A stretch of 64,000 bases of DNA, taken from positions 1 through 64,000 of the forward strand of contig CANRFB010000004.1 of NCBI GenBank assembly GCA_947629785.1, in the 5' to 3' direction. The first letter of the stretch is position 1; the number at the start of each line of letters is the position of its first letter. This DNA comes from an uncultured Clostridia bacterium. Its GTDB lineage: Bacteria; Bacillota; Clostridia; Oscillospirales; Ruminococcaceae. Below, piece by piece: positions 48,489 through 57,375 of this stretch. The notes under the pieces are model-generated. The model saw nothing but the letters and a program-made list of their open reading frames with translations, did no database searches and was not told where the DNA came from. The translations under genes and the position numbers were made by a program.

Positions 48489-49976
48489 TTAAGCGTGTTT
48501 GTTCCTGAATATTGCTTCTGCTATACATTCGGCGGAACGTTCATCAGCTTCCTTGATGATATGTGAATAAAGGTCACTGGTCGTTGACGGCTTAGCGTGT
48601 CCGAGCCTGCCGGAAATGCTTACCGTATCCATGCCGCTGAAATATAAAATGCTTGCCATGGTGTGACGGAAAGCGTGCGGGTTAATATGCGGCAGACCGT
48701 TTTTTCTGGAAAATTCGGCACACCATCCCGTTATACTGTCAGGGTGGAGCGGGTAACCTACTTTGCCGCTCTGCTCTTGGAAAAACAGGTACTCACTTTT
48801 TAGACTTTGAAGCCTTGGAGGTTCTCCGCTGTGTGATTCTCTTATACTCTCCTCGTCAGGCAGCATAATAAAACTATTCCACATTGAGCCGTACTGCGAA
48901 CGAGTTGCAAGCCACTCCTCGCGGTACTCTTTCAATAATGCCATTGTTTCCGCGGGAAGTTTTATATAACGATCCGATTCGCTTGTTTTTGGTGAACTGG
49001 TGTACATTCCGACATCTTTTTTATACAATATGCTGTGGCAAATGTGTATCTGTGACCGCTCCCAGTCAACACAAGACCATCTGAGCCCTGCAAGTTCTCC
49101 GCGGCGTATGCCTGTGATAAGCAGAAGATGTAACATAACTTTTTTCTGGAGCGGAACATTTTCCAAAGCCGCTCGTATTGCTTCTACTTCGTGGGGCTGA
49201 AAATAATTCGGGTGAGATCGGTCAAGTTTCGGCGGTGTTGCTTTCGCCGCCGGATTATACTGTATGAGCATTTCCTTTTCAGCCTGTGAGAGGATAGCAG
49301 ATATAAGCCTGTGATGTTCTACTATTGTCTTAGGCGAAAGCGGTTTTGAATTTACGGAAAAATCAAATAGTGATCCGACAGGCAGGTTCAGCGCGTGCGC
49401 TATTGCTTTCGCTTTTCCGCTTTGTATAGGTCTTTTATTGTAGCAGGAAGAAATAACTGCAAGCGATACACCCGCTCGTTTTGACAGGCTTTCCTTTGTT
49501 ATTCCCGCCGTATGCAGCGTGCTTTTTAAGTCACATCTGCATACGGCTTTTTCTTTGTTAGCGCGCATACCGTTTTTGGCAAGCTGTTCATAAAAGGCAT
49601 TAAGGTGCTGCGGTCTGAGGTCGGCGATCCGTATATGCCCGATACCCGCATTTATGCGCGGAAGCATATCACGATAGCGTGAAACGGTGGTGTGCTTCAT
49701 TCCGCTCCGCTCCTTGAGATCGACCACATAGGCGGCGTACTGAGCGAATGTTTGCTTATTATCCAAAGAATACCCAAGATGGCACTGTTCCTCAAACTGT
49801 ACCGCTCTGCGGTTCAATTCTTTTTCTATCTGTTTTGCCGTCATACCGGGAGCGGGTCTGTAGGTCATTACATACGGGTTAAGCTGTTTGCCGTTTTCGT
49901 CACGTCCTTTGAATACTCGTATTTCATAACTTATTATATCGCCGTTTTTGTTCTTACGCGCTCTTATGTTTGCCAT
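48489..49976 (-). CDS. Tyrosine-type site-specific integrase with an internal XRE-like HTH insertion
   Basis: Catalytic region GIRRGELAGLRW...HINPHAFRHTMASILYFSGMDTVSISGRLGHAKPSTTSDLYSH; insert LKSTLHTAGITKESLSKRAGVSLAVISSCYNKRPIQSGKAKAIAHALNLPVGSLFD. Confidence 0.93.
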   Translation of the reverse strand: MANIRARKNKNGDIISYEIRVFKGRDENGKQLNPYVMTYRPAPGMTAKQIEKELNRRAVQFEEQCHLGYSLDNKQTFAQYAAYVVDLKERSGMKHTTVSRYRDMLPRINAGIGHIRIADLRPQHLNAFYEQLAKNGMRANKEKAVCRCDLKSTLHTAGITKESLSKRAGVSLAVISSCYNKRPIQSGKAKAIAHALNLPVGSLFDFSVNSKPLSPKTIVEHHRLISAILSQAEKEMLIQYNPAAKATPPKLDRSHPNYFQPHEVEAIRAALENVPLQKKVMLHLLLITGIRRGELAGLRWSCVDWERSQIHICHSILYKKDVGMYTSSPKTSESDRYIKLPAETMALLKEYREEWLATRSQYGSMWNSFIMLPDEESIRESHSGEPPRLQSLKSEYLFFQEQSGKVGYPLHPDSITGWCAEFSRKNGLPHINPHAFRHTMASILYFSGMDTVSISGRLGHAKPSTTSDLYSHIIKEADERSAECIAEAIFRNKHA

Positions 49977-49994
49977 ATTGGTGCTCCTTCGGTA

Positions 49995-50669
49995 TTATTT
50001 ATCGGCTTGTTTGTTTTCGGAAGGAAAAAGCATATCCTTTGTCACCATTAGCGTGATCTCCTGCCCGTCGGGACGATCGGGAAACCGAAAGCTGTGTAAA
50101 CCCGGTGAATCATAAGGGATACTCAGACCAAAACTTACGAAATCCCGTGCGGCTTTCATCTCTTCCTGATCAAGAATACGATCGGCATACAGTTTATAAT
50201 CGTCATAGTCGTTCATACATCGATCAATGCAGGCTTGCAGCATATCCGCAGGCAGCGTGCCCGACTGATATATTTTTATCAAGTCGTTTACCTTGTCAGC
50301 AAATGCCGCGATATTTTTATTTTTGAATTCGATTTTGTTCGTTTTCTGGTCAAACTGTGTTGATGTTTCCATTAACAGCGTTACAATGCTCTTAAAATAG
50401 TCCTTTTCGTTAAAATCCAGATAACTTGGAGCGGCAATGTTTTTATTATCGGACATACCACAAAGCCAGTCAAGAGATACGCCCAGCGCTTCGGCAATTG
50501 CCTGAGCATTTTCAAGTGTAGGCTTTTTCCCGTGTCCTTCGGTATCGGATTTTTCGTATGATGAGATCGTGGTGGGTGTTACTCCGACAATTACGGCAAG
50601 ATTTTTTTGCATTATGTTTTTCTCTTCCCTCGCTTGCTTCATACGCTGTGCAAATATGGTTAATGGCAT
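49995..50669 (-). CDS. XRE-family HTH repressor of the element
   Basis: FAQRMKQAREEKNIMQKNLAVIVGVTPTTISSYEKSDTEGHGKKPTLENAQAIAEALGVSLDWLCG. Confidence 0.88.
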   Translation of the reverse strand: MPLTIFAQRMKQAREEKNIMQKNLAVIVGVTPTTISSYEKSDTEGHGKKPTLENAQAIAEALGVSLDWLCGMSDNKNIAAPSYLDFNEKDYFKSIVTLLMETSTQFDQKTNKIEFKNKNIAAFADKVNDLIKIYQSGTLPADMLQACIDRCMNDYDDYKLYADRILDQEEMKAARDFVSFGLSIPYDSPGLHSFRFPDRPDGQEITLMVTKDMLFPSENKQADK

Positions 50670-50913
50670 ATAAAAAGCTCCTTTCATTTAAATAAAATTG
50701 TTGTTGTTATCATAATAGCATACTTTTAGACGATTGTCAACATTACTTTGCTAAATATAATATTAAATATCCTACAAAAATATATTCCGCTATTTGATTA
50801 TATTTAACAAAATCAGAAAAGATAGTTTATTAATCATCTAAAAGTAATTGACATAATCAAAAAGGTATGGTACAATAGCAACAACAATATTAATAAATAG
50901 GAGGTACACGAGC

Positions 50914-51114
50914 ATGACAGGATCAGAAGTAAAAGCCCTGATAAGGGGAAACGGCTTGAAATGTTGGGAAGTCGCGGAAGCGTGGGGAATGAATGACGGC
51001 AATTTTTCCCGAAAGATGCGCCGACCTTTTTCCGAGGAAGACGTGCAAAGGCTGAATATCATTATCAATTTACTCACGGCAAGCAAAACAAAAAAGCCTC
51101 CCGCTGATCTTTGA
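50914..51114 (+). CDS. Small HTH-like phage-type regulator
   Basis: MTGSEVKALIRGNGLKCWEVAEAWGMNDGNFSRKMRRPFSEEDVQRLNIIINLL; divergent from repressor. Confidence 0.7.
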   Translation: MTGSEVKALIRGNGLKCWEVAEAWGMNDGNFSRKMRRPFSEEDVQRLNIIINLLTASKTKKPPADL

Positions 51115-51212
51115 CAGGACACCGGCGGAAGGCATAGGAATGGGTAAAAACTATTACCCGCTCTTATTTTATCATATTCGGAGCGGGATTGCAAGTATTA
51201 AAGGAGGACTTT

Positions 51213-51443
51213 ATGGTTTATTCTATACCACAAATGGCAACCATCAAAGCAACAGCTAAAGCTTTTGGTCTGCCTGAAAATTTTGTCCGTCAGAAAGCGA
51301 TCCGCGGCGAGATCGTTGCAGTTCGCGCCGGACGGAAGTATCTTATAAATCAGGAGCGTTTTGCGGAGTATCTGAACACCGCACAAGAAGCCGCTCCGAT
51401 CAGTACCGAGGACTTTGAGGGCATTGTACCCGTTAAGGCATAA
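51213..51443 (+). CDS. Excisionase-like DNA-binding protein
   Basis: MVYSIPQMATIKATAKAFGLPENFVRQKAIRGEIVAVRAGRKYLINQERFAEYLNT. Confidence 0.75.
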   Translation: MVYSIPQMATIKATAKAFGLPENFVRQKAIRGEIVAVRAGRKYLINQERFAEYLNTAQEAAPISTEDFEGIVPVKA

Positions 51444-51561
51444 ATCTGATAATATGAAAAAAGGGGGTATACTTACGGTAAACGATAAGCAAATTGTCAT
51501 ATCTACCGTTAAGTCGAGGTATGACAGTCTTTGTAAAACTGTTAGTATGCAGGTTTCGTAA

Positions 51562-53949
51562 TTGTATGAAAGGCTTTCAAAGCCGACAAAAAGTACAGAA
51601 ACGCATGCTCAATATATGGCTTTGGCAAAGTCAAAGCAGGATCAGCTTAAAGACGTAGGCGGTTTCATAGGCGGAAAACTTTTTAACGGCGTGCGCAAGG
51701 CAGGATATGCCGAAAAGCGCGACTTAATAACACTTGACCTTGACAACATTCCCGCGAACGGGACAAATGACGTATTATCTATACTTTCGGGCAGCGGGGT
51801 AAATTACTGTGTATATTCAACACGCAAGCACGCTCCCGAAGCGCCGAGGTTAAGAGTTATATTCCCGCTCAGCCGTTCCGTAACGCCTGACGAATATGAG
51901 CCGTGCGCCCGAATGATGGCGTCGATCATATGCAGGGACATGATCTGGTTTGACCCGACTTCATTTAAAATCGGTCAGATAATGTACTGGCCGTCAATAA
52001 GTTCAGACAGCGAGTACATATACAGATACGAGGATAAACCTTTTGTAGATGCGGACGGACTGCTTGCGCTGTATGCGGATTGGCGAGATTTCAGCAGCTG
52101 GTCGAAATGCCCCTCTGAAGACTTTTCCCGAATACCGGGGACAAAGCAAGCAGACCCGACGGAAAAGACTGGCATAGTCGGAGCATTCTGCAAAGTGCAC
52201 CCTATACGCGAAGCTATGGAGAAATTCCTGCCGGGGATCTATATCCCGACAGGAGCGGCGGACCGTTACACTTATGCAAAAGGCTCAACTACGGGCGGCG
52301 CAATAGTGTACGAGGATAAGTTTCTCTTCTCCCATCATGCGACCGACCCCGCCGGCGGTATTCTCTGTAATGCTTTCGACCTTTGCCGAATACATCTTTT
52401 TGGTAACGCCGACGAACTTGCAAAGGAAGGCACGCCGACACATAAACTCCCGTCATATCAGAAAATGAAGGAATTTGCGTTCAAGGATAATGCTACGGAT
52501 ATGAAACTCCGTACCGAGCGCGCAGAAGAAGTATATAACGAATTTTCGGGAGTGTCGGGAGAAACGGCAGCCGCTTCGGTCAGCACTCTTGAAAATGCGG
52601 TACCCGCTCCGACCATGGAAAGCAAGACTGCTTGGATGAAAAAACTCAAAGTAGACGGAAACGGTGTAATTATAAAATCATGTGAAAACGCACTTGTCGC
52701 GTTGGAAAACGATCCTCTTCTTAAAGGACGCGTATATTTTAATGAATTCACAAAACGCCCTATCGGGTTAGAGCCGCTCCCATGGGGAACACATAAAAGC
52801 GCACTTTGCAATAGCTTTTTTGAATGGAAAGATGCAGACGATTCGGGACTTTTGATATACCTTGAGAAACTCATAGGCATTCAGCAGAAAAGCAAAGTAA
52901 CAGACGCTCTCACAGAATGCCGAGCAAGTCATCCGTATCACCCTGTCAAGGAATATCTTCAAAGTCTTATATGGGACGAAATTCCGAGGATAGGAACATT
53001 ATTCCACGATTACCTCGGAGCGGAAGATACACCGTATACACAAGCACTGTCAAAGATGTTCCTTGTTGCCGCGATAAAGCGCATATTCTCTCCGGGGATC
53101 AAGTTTGATACGATAGCGGTTTTTGTAGGACCTCAGGGAATAGGCAAATCCACTTTTATACGCCTTCTGGCTAAAAACGATTCATGGTATACCGATGATC
53201 TTAAGGACTTGGGCAAAAAGGAATCGGTCGAGAACATTCAAGGAGTATGGCTTGTAGAACTAAGCGAATTGGCTTCTCTGAGAAAAGCCGACCTCGAAAC
53301 TGCAAAAGCTTTTATCTCGCGCACGGAAGACAATACACGGCTTGCCTATGCGCATTATGCGGTAACTTTGCCGCGTACCTGTGTATTTTTCGGCACTACA
53401 AATACACACGATTTCTTAAAGGATTCCACAGGAGACCGCCGTTTTTACCCCATAGACTGCGGAGTGGAACGCCCTACAAAAAGAGTTTTCGGTGATCTTG
53501 AAAAGGAAGTAGATCAGATCTGGGCGGAGGCTATGGCTTATTATATTGCAAATATAGTAAAGCTTACGCTTCCCGATGAAATTGAGACACAGGCGGCGGG
53601 GATCCGCAAAGACTTTGATGCTATTATGTCCGATCCATACTATGGCGATATTGAGGACTTTTTAAGCAAGCCTGTGCTGCCTGATTGGGATCGTGTTACG
53701 GAAGAGGAACGCTCCTCGTTCTGGGTTGACACTGAGAAATATTGCAGAGAGAAAGGTCTTACTACCGTTCCCAGAGCTGATGTTTGCACCTATGAGATCT
53801 GGCGTGAATGCTTTAAGCACCTTGACCCTTTGCCGCACAATGAAAGTATCAGGATCGCAAACATTTTGCGGCGGTTGGGTTATTCGGAAGGACCACGGAA
53901 ATACTCCGTTTGCTATAAAAGACAACGTTATTATATAAAAGACTCTTAA
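51562..53949 (+). CDS. VapE (virulence-associated E) family primase/helicase
   Basis: KDVGGFIGGKLFNGVRKAGYAEKRDLITLDLDN...DTIAVFVGPQGIGKSTFIRLLAKNDSWYTDDLKDLGKKESVENIQGVWLVELSELASLRK; TTG start directly follows an in-frame TAA. Confidence 0.9.
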   Translation: MYERLSKPTKSTETHAQYMALAKSKQDQLKDVGGFIGGKLFNGVRKAGYAEKRDLITLDLDNIPANGTNDVLSILSGSGVNYCVYSTRKHAPEAPRLRVIFPLSRSVTPDEYEPCARMMASIICRDMIWFDPTSFKIGQIMYWPSISSDSEYIYRYEDKPFVDADGLLALYADWRDFSSWSKCPSEDFSRIPGTKQADPTEKTGIVGAFCKVHPIREAMEKFLPGIYIPTGAADRYTYAKGSTTGGAIVYEDKFLFSHHATDPAGGILCNAFDLCRIHLFGNADELAKEGTPTHKLPSYQKMKEFAFKDNATDMKLRTERAEEVYNEFSGVSGETAAASVSTLENAVPAPTMESKTAWMKKLKVDGNGVIIKSCENALVALENDPLLKGRVYFNEFTKRPIGLEPLPWGTHKSALCNSFFEWKDADDSGLLIYLEKLIGIQQKSKVTDALTECRASHPYHPVKEYLQSLIWDEIPRIGTLFHDYLGAEDTPYTQALSKMFLVAAIKRIFSPGIKFDTIAVFVGPQGIGKSTFIRLLAKNDSWYTDDLKDLGKKESVENIQGVWLVELSELASLRKADLETAKAFISRTEDNTRLAYAHYAVTLPRTCVFFGTTNTHDFLKDSTGDRRFYPIDCGVERPTKRVFGDLEKEVDQIWAEAMAYYIANIVKLTLPDEIETQAAGIRKDFDAIMSDPYYGDIEDFLSKPVLPDWDRVTEEERSSFWVDTEKYCREKGLTTVPRADVCTYEIWRECFKHLDPLPHNESIRIANILRRLGYSEGPRKYSVCYKRQRYYIKDS

Positions 53950-54125
53950 TTTAAGCCAATAATGATTTTAAGAGGTTTTAAAGGCTTTTTATCGGCATTT
54001 CTCTTTAAAAACACCCTTAAAATTTTCTTTAACGTATCCATATCTATCTTACCCGCTCCGTTGAGTTTATCTGTCGGAGCGGGTTTATTTGCTGTTGCAG
54101 AAAAGCGGGACACACTTTGTTTTTT

Positions 54126-54187
54126 GGGACAAAGATGTGGGACAGTGGGGACAAGACTTTTTGCTTTGTCCCACACCTTTGTCCCGC
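54126..54187. repeat. Long inverted repeat/hairpin in the element
   Basis: gggacaaagatgtgggaca ... tgtcccacacctttgtccc, near-perfect ~20 bp. Confidence 0.75.
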
Positions 54188-54462
54188 TCTCTATCTGTCT
54201 CAATCCCTTTATTATAGCCATATTATATATACTATGGGACAATGGGACAGAATATATAATATAAAAAGAGTACATACAGCATTATAGAGAATATAGAGTA
54301 TATATGCCCCTTTATATCCCTTTAAACCCTTTAATGCACATATAGTATATAAAAACCCTGTCCCTTTGGTCGCCTTAGTCACAAAAGACAGCGGATATGA
54401 AAAAATGACCCGCTCCGTAAGCGTGCCTGTCAGGCAGCGGAGCGGGTATGTATCGAGCGGCT

Positions 54463-54729
54463 TTATGCGTTCTGTGCCGGAGTGCGTAGAACGGTGTCAT
54501 AAGTTCTGTCAAGGTGTTCACGATGCAGATCAATAAGAGTGCCGACTCCTTCCAGTCCATTGCAAACCTCATAGATCAGTGCCTCCGGCAGTGCCGCTCC
54601 ATCTATGTGATGGTCTGTTATAGATTCCAGAACTATACGCACAAGTCCGTTGATCTGTGCCGTTTCGGAAATAAGGTCTGTTATTTCGCCGGTAATAACG
54701 TCGGCGTCAATAGTTTTTACATTTTTCAA
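54463..54729 (-). CDS. Small acidic helical hypothetical protein
   Basis: 88-aa ORF MKNVKTIDADVITGEITDLISETAQINGLVRIVLESI...; ORF1 of a minus-strand cluster. Confidence 0.6.
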   Translation of the reverse strand: MKNVKTIDADVITGEITDLISETAQINGLVRIVLESITDHHIDGAALPEALIYEVCNGLEGVGTLIDLHREHLDRTYDTVLRTPAQNA

Positions 54730-54795
54730 TGCTTTTTTCCTCCTGTTTTTCTTAGATTTTGGTATTGATTTGAAAATATCTTCTGATTTGTCTGC

Positions 54796-55029
54796 CTATT
54801 CGACAGCGTCAAGACGTTGTTCAACGACGTTTTCGAGTTCATCTATCTTGTCGCAAATGTGCTTTTCCAAGTCGGTTATTCCTGCAAGGGCATCAACGTA
54901 CTCAGGATCGGCGTTACCGTTAAGCACGTCAAAAAGCAGTTCTGTCAGCGCGTATGTCTGATCGGCAAGGCTGTGAAGACCGTGCAGTTTGTCCTCCATT
55001 GAAACAAAATCGGCGTTTTTATCGTTCAT
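54796..55029 (-). CDS. Small acidic helical hypothetical protein
   Basis: 77-aa ORF MNDKNADFVSMEDKLHGLHSLADQTYALTELLFDVL...; overlaps the next ORF. Confidence 0.65.
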   Translation of the reverse strand: MNDKNADFVSMEDKLHGLHSLADQTYALTELLFDVLNGNADPEYVDALAGITDLEKHICDKIDELENVVEQRLDAVE

Positions 55030-55322
55030 AACTGTTCTTCCTCCTGTTTACTGTGTATTTTACACTGTATGTCTGAAAGTTCGTTCAATATGTTGTTTAA
55101 CCTTGAATGAAAAAGATCGTCCGATATGTCAAGGATCGTGTCGATTGCTCCGAAAAGAATTGTGCGCTTATGCTGGTCAAGGCTTTCGCCGCTGTCTATA
55201 TCATCAACATAAGCCCTCAGCATCTCACTGATCGCATAGATTTTTATGACCTCGCTTTCAACGTCCAGCATATAATTACTGTCCAAGAATTGAGTTATTT
55301 CATTTATTTCCTGCTTTGTCAT
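55026..55322 (-). CDS. Small acidic helical hypothetical protein
   Basis: 98-aa ORF MTKQEINEITQFLDSNYMLDVESEVIKIYAISEML...; translationally coupled ATGA overlap. Confidence 0.65.
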   Translation of the reverse strand: MTKQEINEITQFLDSNYMLDVESEVIKIYAISEMLRAYVDDIDSGESLDQHKRTILFGAIDTILDISDDLFHSRLNNILNELSDIQCKIHSKQEEEQL

Positions 55323-55443
55323 TATTTAACATATCCTTTCTGTTTGACATTTCGGAGCGGGTCTGCTATAATTTACTTGTACCCGCTCCGGCGGTTTTAA
55401 GGCTTTTACAGATCGCTTTGCAGGCGCGATATGTAAGAGCCTT

Positions 55444-55887
55444 TCATATTTTCATATCGAGCCGCGCGCCGTAATTGACAAAATCGTTAAAGCCGCCGAC
55501 TATTGCAAGCCCTTTAACTTCCGGAGCGTTCCCCTTGTCTATGAGCGGCGCGAGGACGTTTGCCGCTCCTCTTGCTATGTAGCCGATAAAGTAAAGCGTT
55601 TTTTGAGGTGTTACCGCGTACACACCGACCGCGTTATTATCGTACTTGTTACGGGGTTCTCTGCGGAGTTGTGCAGTCAATTCGCCTATGCGGAACTTTG
55701 CAAGCTTTTCAAGTGCCCGTTGTCTGAGAGATGTTCCCGTAACCTTAACGCGGAGCTTTTCGGCTTTTGCGAGTGCCCACGCTCTGACAGTGGCAGCGGA
55801 GCGGGTCAAGCCGCTTTTAAAGAGCCTGTTTGCTATTGTCATAACTCTTGATTTGATTTCGTTCATCTGTTTTCCTCCTCTTGACAA
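55444..55887 (-). CDS. HIRAN-domain-like protein
   Basis: VKVTGTSLRQRALEKLAKFRIGELTAQLRREPRNKYDNNAVGVYAVTPQKTLYFIGYIARGAANVLAPLIDKG. Confidence 0.7.
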   Translation of the reverse strand: MSRGGKQMNEIKSRVMTIANRLFKSGLTRSAATVRAWALAKAEKLRVKVTGTSLRQRALEKLAKFRIGELTAQLRREPRNKYDNNAVGVYAVTPQKTLYFIGYIARGAANVLAPLIDKGNAPEVKGLAIVGGFNDFVNYGARLDMKI

Positions 55888-55992
55888 GCGGCATTAATTC
55901 GGGTATAATATACTTGAAAATGCGCTTGCGTGTTTTTAATATAGGGGTCGGCGGCGACAAGTCCGCCGTCCCTCTCTTGCTTTTTATCGGCT

Positions 55993-56115
55993 TTATTCTT
56001 TGTTGATAAGAGCCGTTATTTTGTCGATTGCCTCGTCCTTGTCCTTACTGTCCCTAATGATCTGAATAATAAGGTCGAGGACTGTTTTAAACTGTTCGTT
56101 TGTCATTCCGTCCAT
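55993..56115 (-). CDS. 40-aa small protein
   Basis: MDGMTNEQFKTVLDLIIQIIRDSKDKDEAIDKITALINKE*, preceded by aaaggatgg; below track cut-off. Confidence 0.55.
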   Translation of the reverse strand: MDGMTNEQFKTVLDLIIQIIRDSKDKDEAIDKITALINKE

Positions 56116-56183
56116 TAAAACCATCCTTTCCGCGCTTGCCCGCTTATTTGCAAGGTCTGTAATCACCTTACAATTATATTATA

Positions 56184-56275
56184 CTATATCGATAACGATA
56201 TATCAAGCGTTAAAATCAACAAAAATATATCGTTATCATTGTATAATATGTATATTGATAACGATATATAAAAGA
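56184..56275. promoter_or_regulatory. Three GATAACGATATAT operator-like sites upstream of the RHH gene
   Basis: atcgataacgatatatc, atatatcgttatcattg, attgataacgatatata. Confidence 0.7.
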
Positions 56276-56304
56276 GGTATAATAAATAAAAGGGTGGTGA
56301 AATT

Positions 56305-56532
56305 ATGTCAACGACTAAGGCACAGCAAAAGGCAGTCGCAAAGTATGAGAATAAAGTTTACGACAAAACGCTTTTAAGATTGCCCAAAGGACAATTAGGA
56401 AGTATTAAAGTCCATGCAGAAAAGCGCGGGGAATCGGTCAACGGATTTATAAACCGTTCAATAATCGAAACAATGGAGCGAGACAACGAGAAAGCCGATC
56501 CGAAAGAGCCGACACAAGCAACAGAAAAATAA
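56305..56532 (+). CDS. Ribbon-helix-helix (Arc-type) DNA-binding protein, possible antitoxin
   Basis: YDKTLLRLPKGQLGSIKVHAEKRGESVNGFINRSIIETMER. Confidence 0.75.
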   Translation: MSTTKAQQKAVAKYENKVYDKTLLRLPKGQLGSIKVHAEKRGESVNGFINRSIIETMERDNEKADPKEPTQATEK

Positions 56533-56654
56533 GAAACACGCCCAGACGAACGCTAATGCCATTTTAAGGCGTTTTCACCGTTAAGGGTAGCTGTACGAAA
56601 ATTCAAGTAAAATCGCTCCAGTGCCAAATCTGTGTGGTCAGCACGAGGGCTAAA

Positions 56655-56724
56655 CGCTTGATAATCGAATCAATGGAGCGGAGCAACACAAAACCCGCTC
56701 CGAAAGAACGGAACGGGAGCGGCT
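56655..56724 (+). pseudogene. Remnant of a second RHH gene 3' end
   Basis: Reads RLIIESMERSNTKPAPKERNGSG*, parallel to RSIIETMERDNEKADPKEP... of the intact gene; offset exactly 200 bp. Confidence 0.6.
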
Positions 56725-56764
56725 GATCTGCTTTCATATAGAAAAATATTCAGGAGGTTTAAAA

Positions 56765-57364
56765 ATGAAGATAGAACTGCAAAAAGTTCAAGTACATTTA
56801 GACTGGCTTAAACAGCTGCTTTATCTTGACAGCATTTCCGTGAATGCCAAAAACCGCATTGTAAAGCGCGGTCAGGTGTATAATTGTGAGTTGGGTATCG
56901 GTGTAGGGACAGAACTCCAGAAGAATCGCCCTTGTGTTGTATTTCAAAACGATATAGGCAATATTAAATCTCCAAAGACCGTTGTTATACCGATAACACA
57001 TACCTACAAAGAGCATTTGTCCTGCTTTGTGCCTATTTCTGACAAATATGATAAAAACGGGAATGTTATTCTTGACGGTCAGGCTAATGTTTCGGAGATC
57101 CGCGCTGTTGACAAAGCCAGATTAGGCGACTACATATGTGATCTGGATAATCAGGAGATGAAAGCTATTGAAATAGCAGCGGCGCAAAATCTTGATATGT
57201 ATAGGCATTATAAAGCTATGGAAAATATGTACAATGACAAAATCAAATATGTCGAAACTCTCAACAAAACTTTAAAAGAAGTAAAACAGTTATTGGAAGC
57301 GGAAAATAATTCGGAAATTATAACAAAATTGAAAAAACTACTTGACAAGCCGGAAGAAAAATGA
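56765..57364 (+). CDS. PemK/MazF-family toxin-like protein
   Basis: VKRGQVYNCELGIGVGTELQKNRPCVVFQNDIGNIKSPKTVVIPITH; ATG after caggagg. Confidence 0.85.
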   Translation: MKIELQKVQVHLDWLKQLLYLDSISVNAKNRIVKRGQVYNCELGIGVGTELQKNRPCVVFQNDIGNIKSPKTVVIPITHTYKEHLSCFVPISDKYDKNGNVILDGQANVSEIRAVDKARLGDYICDLDNQEMKAIEIAAAQNLDMYRHYKAMENMYNDKIKYVETLNKTLKEVKQLLEAENNSEIITKLKKLLDKPEEK

Positions 57365-57375
57365 TATTATAATAA

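Noticed and set aside
53946-54275. ORFs on both strands (109 aa minus, 100 aa plus) after VapE
   Set aside because: The region is dominated by a long inverted repeat and GAGCGGG pair; neither ORF has a clear RBS or recognisable protein features.
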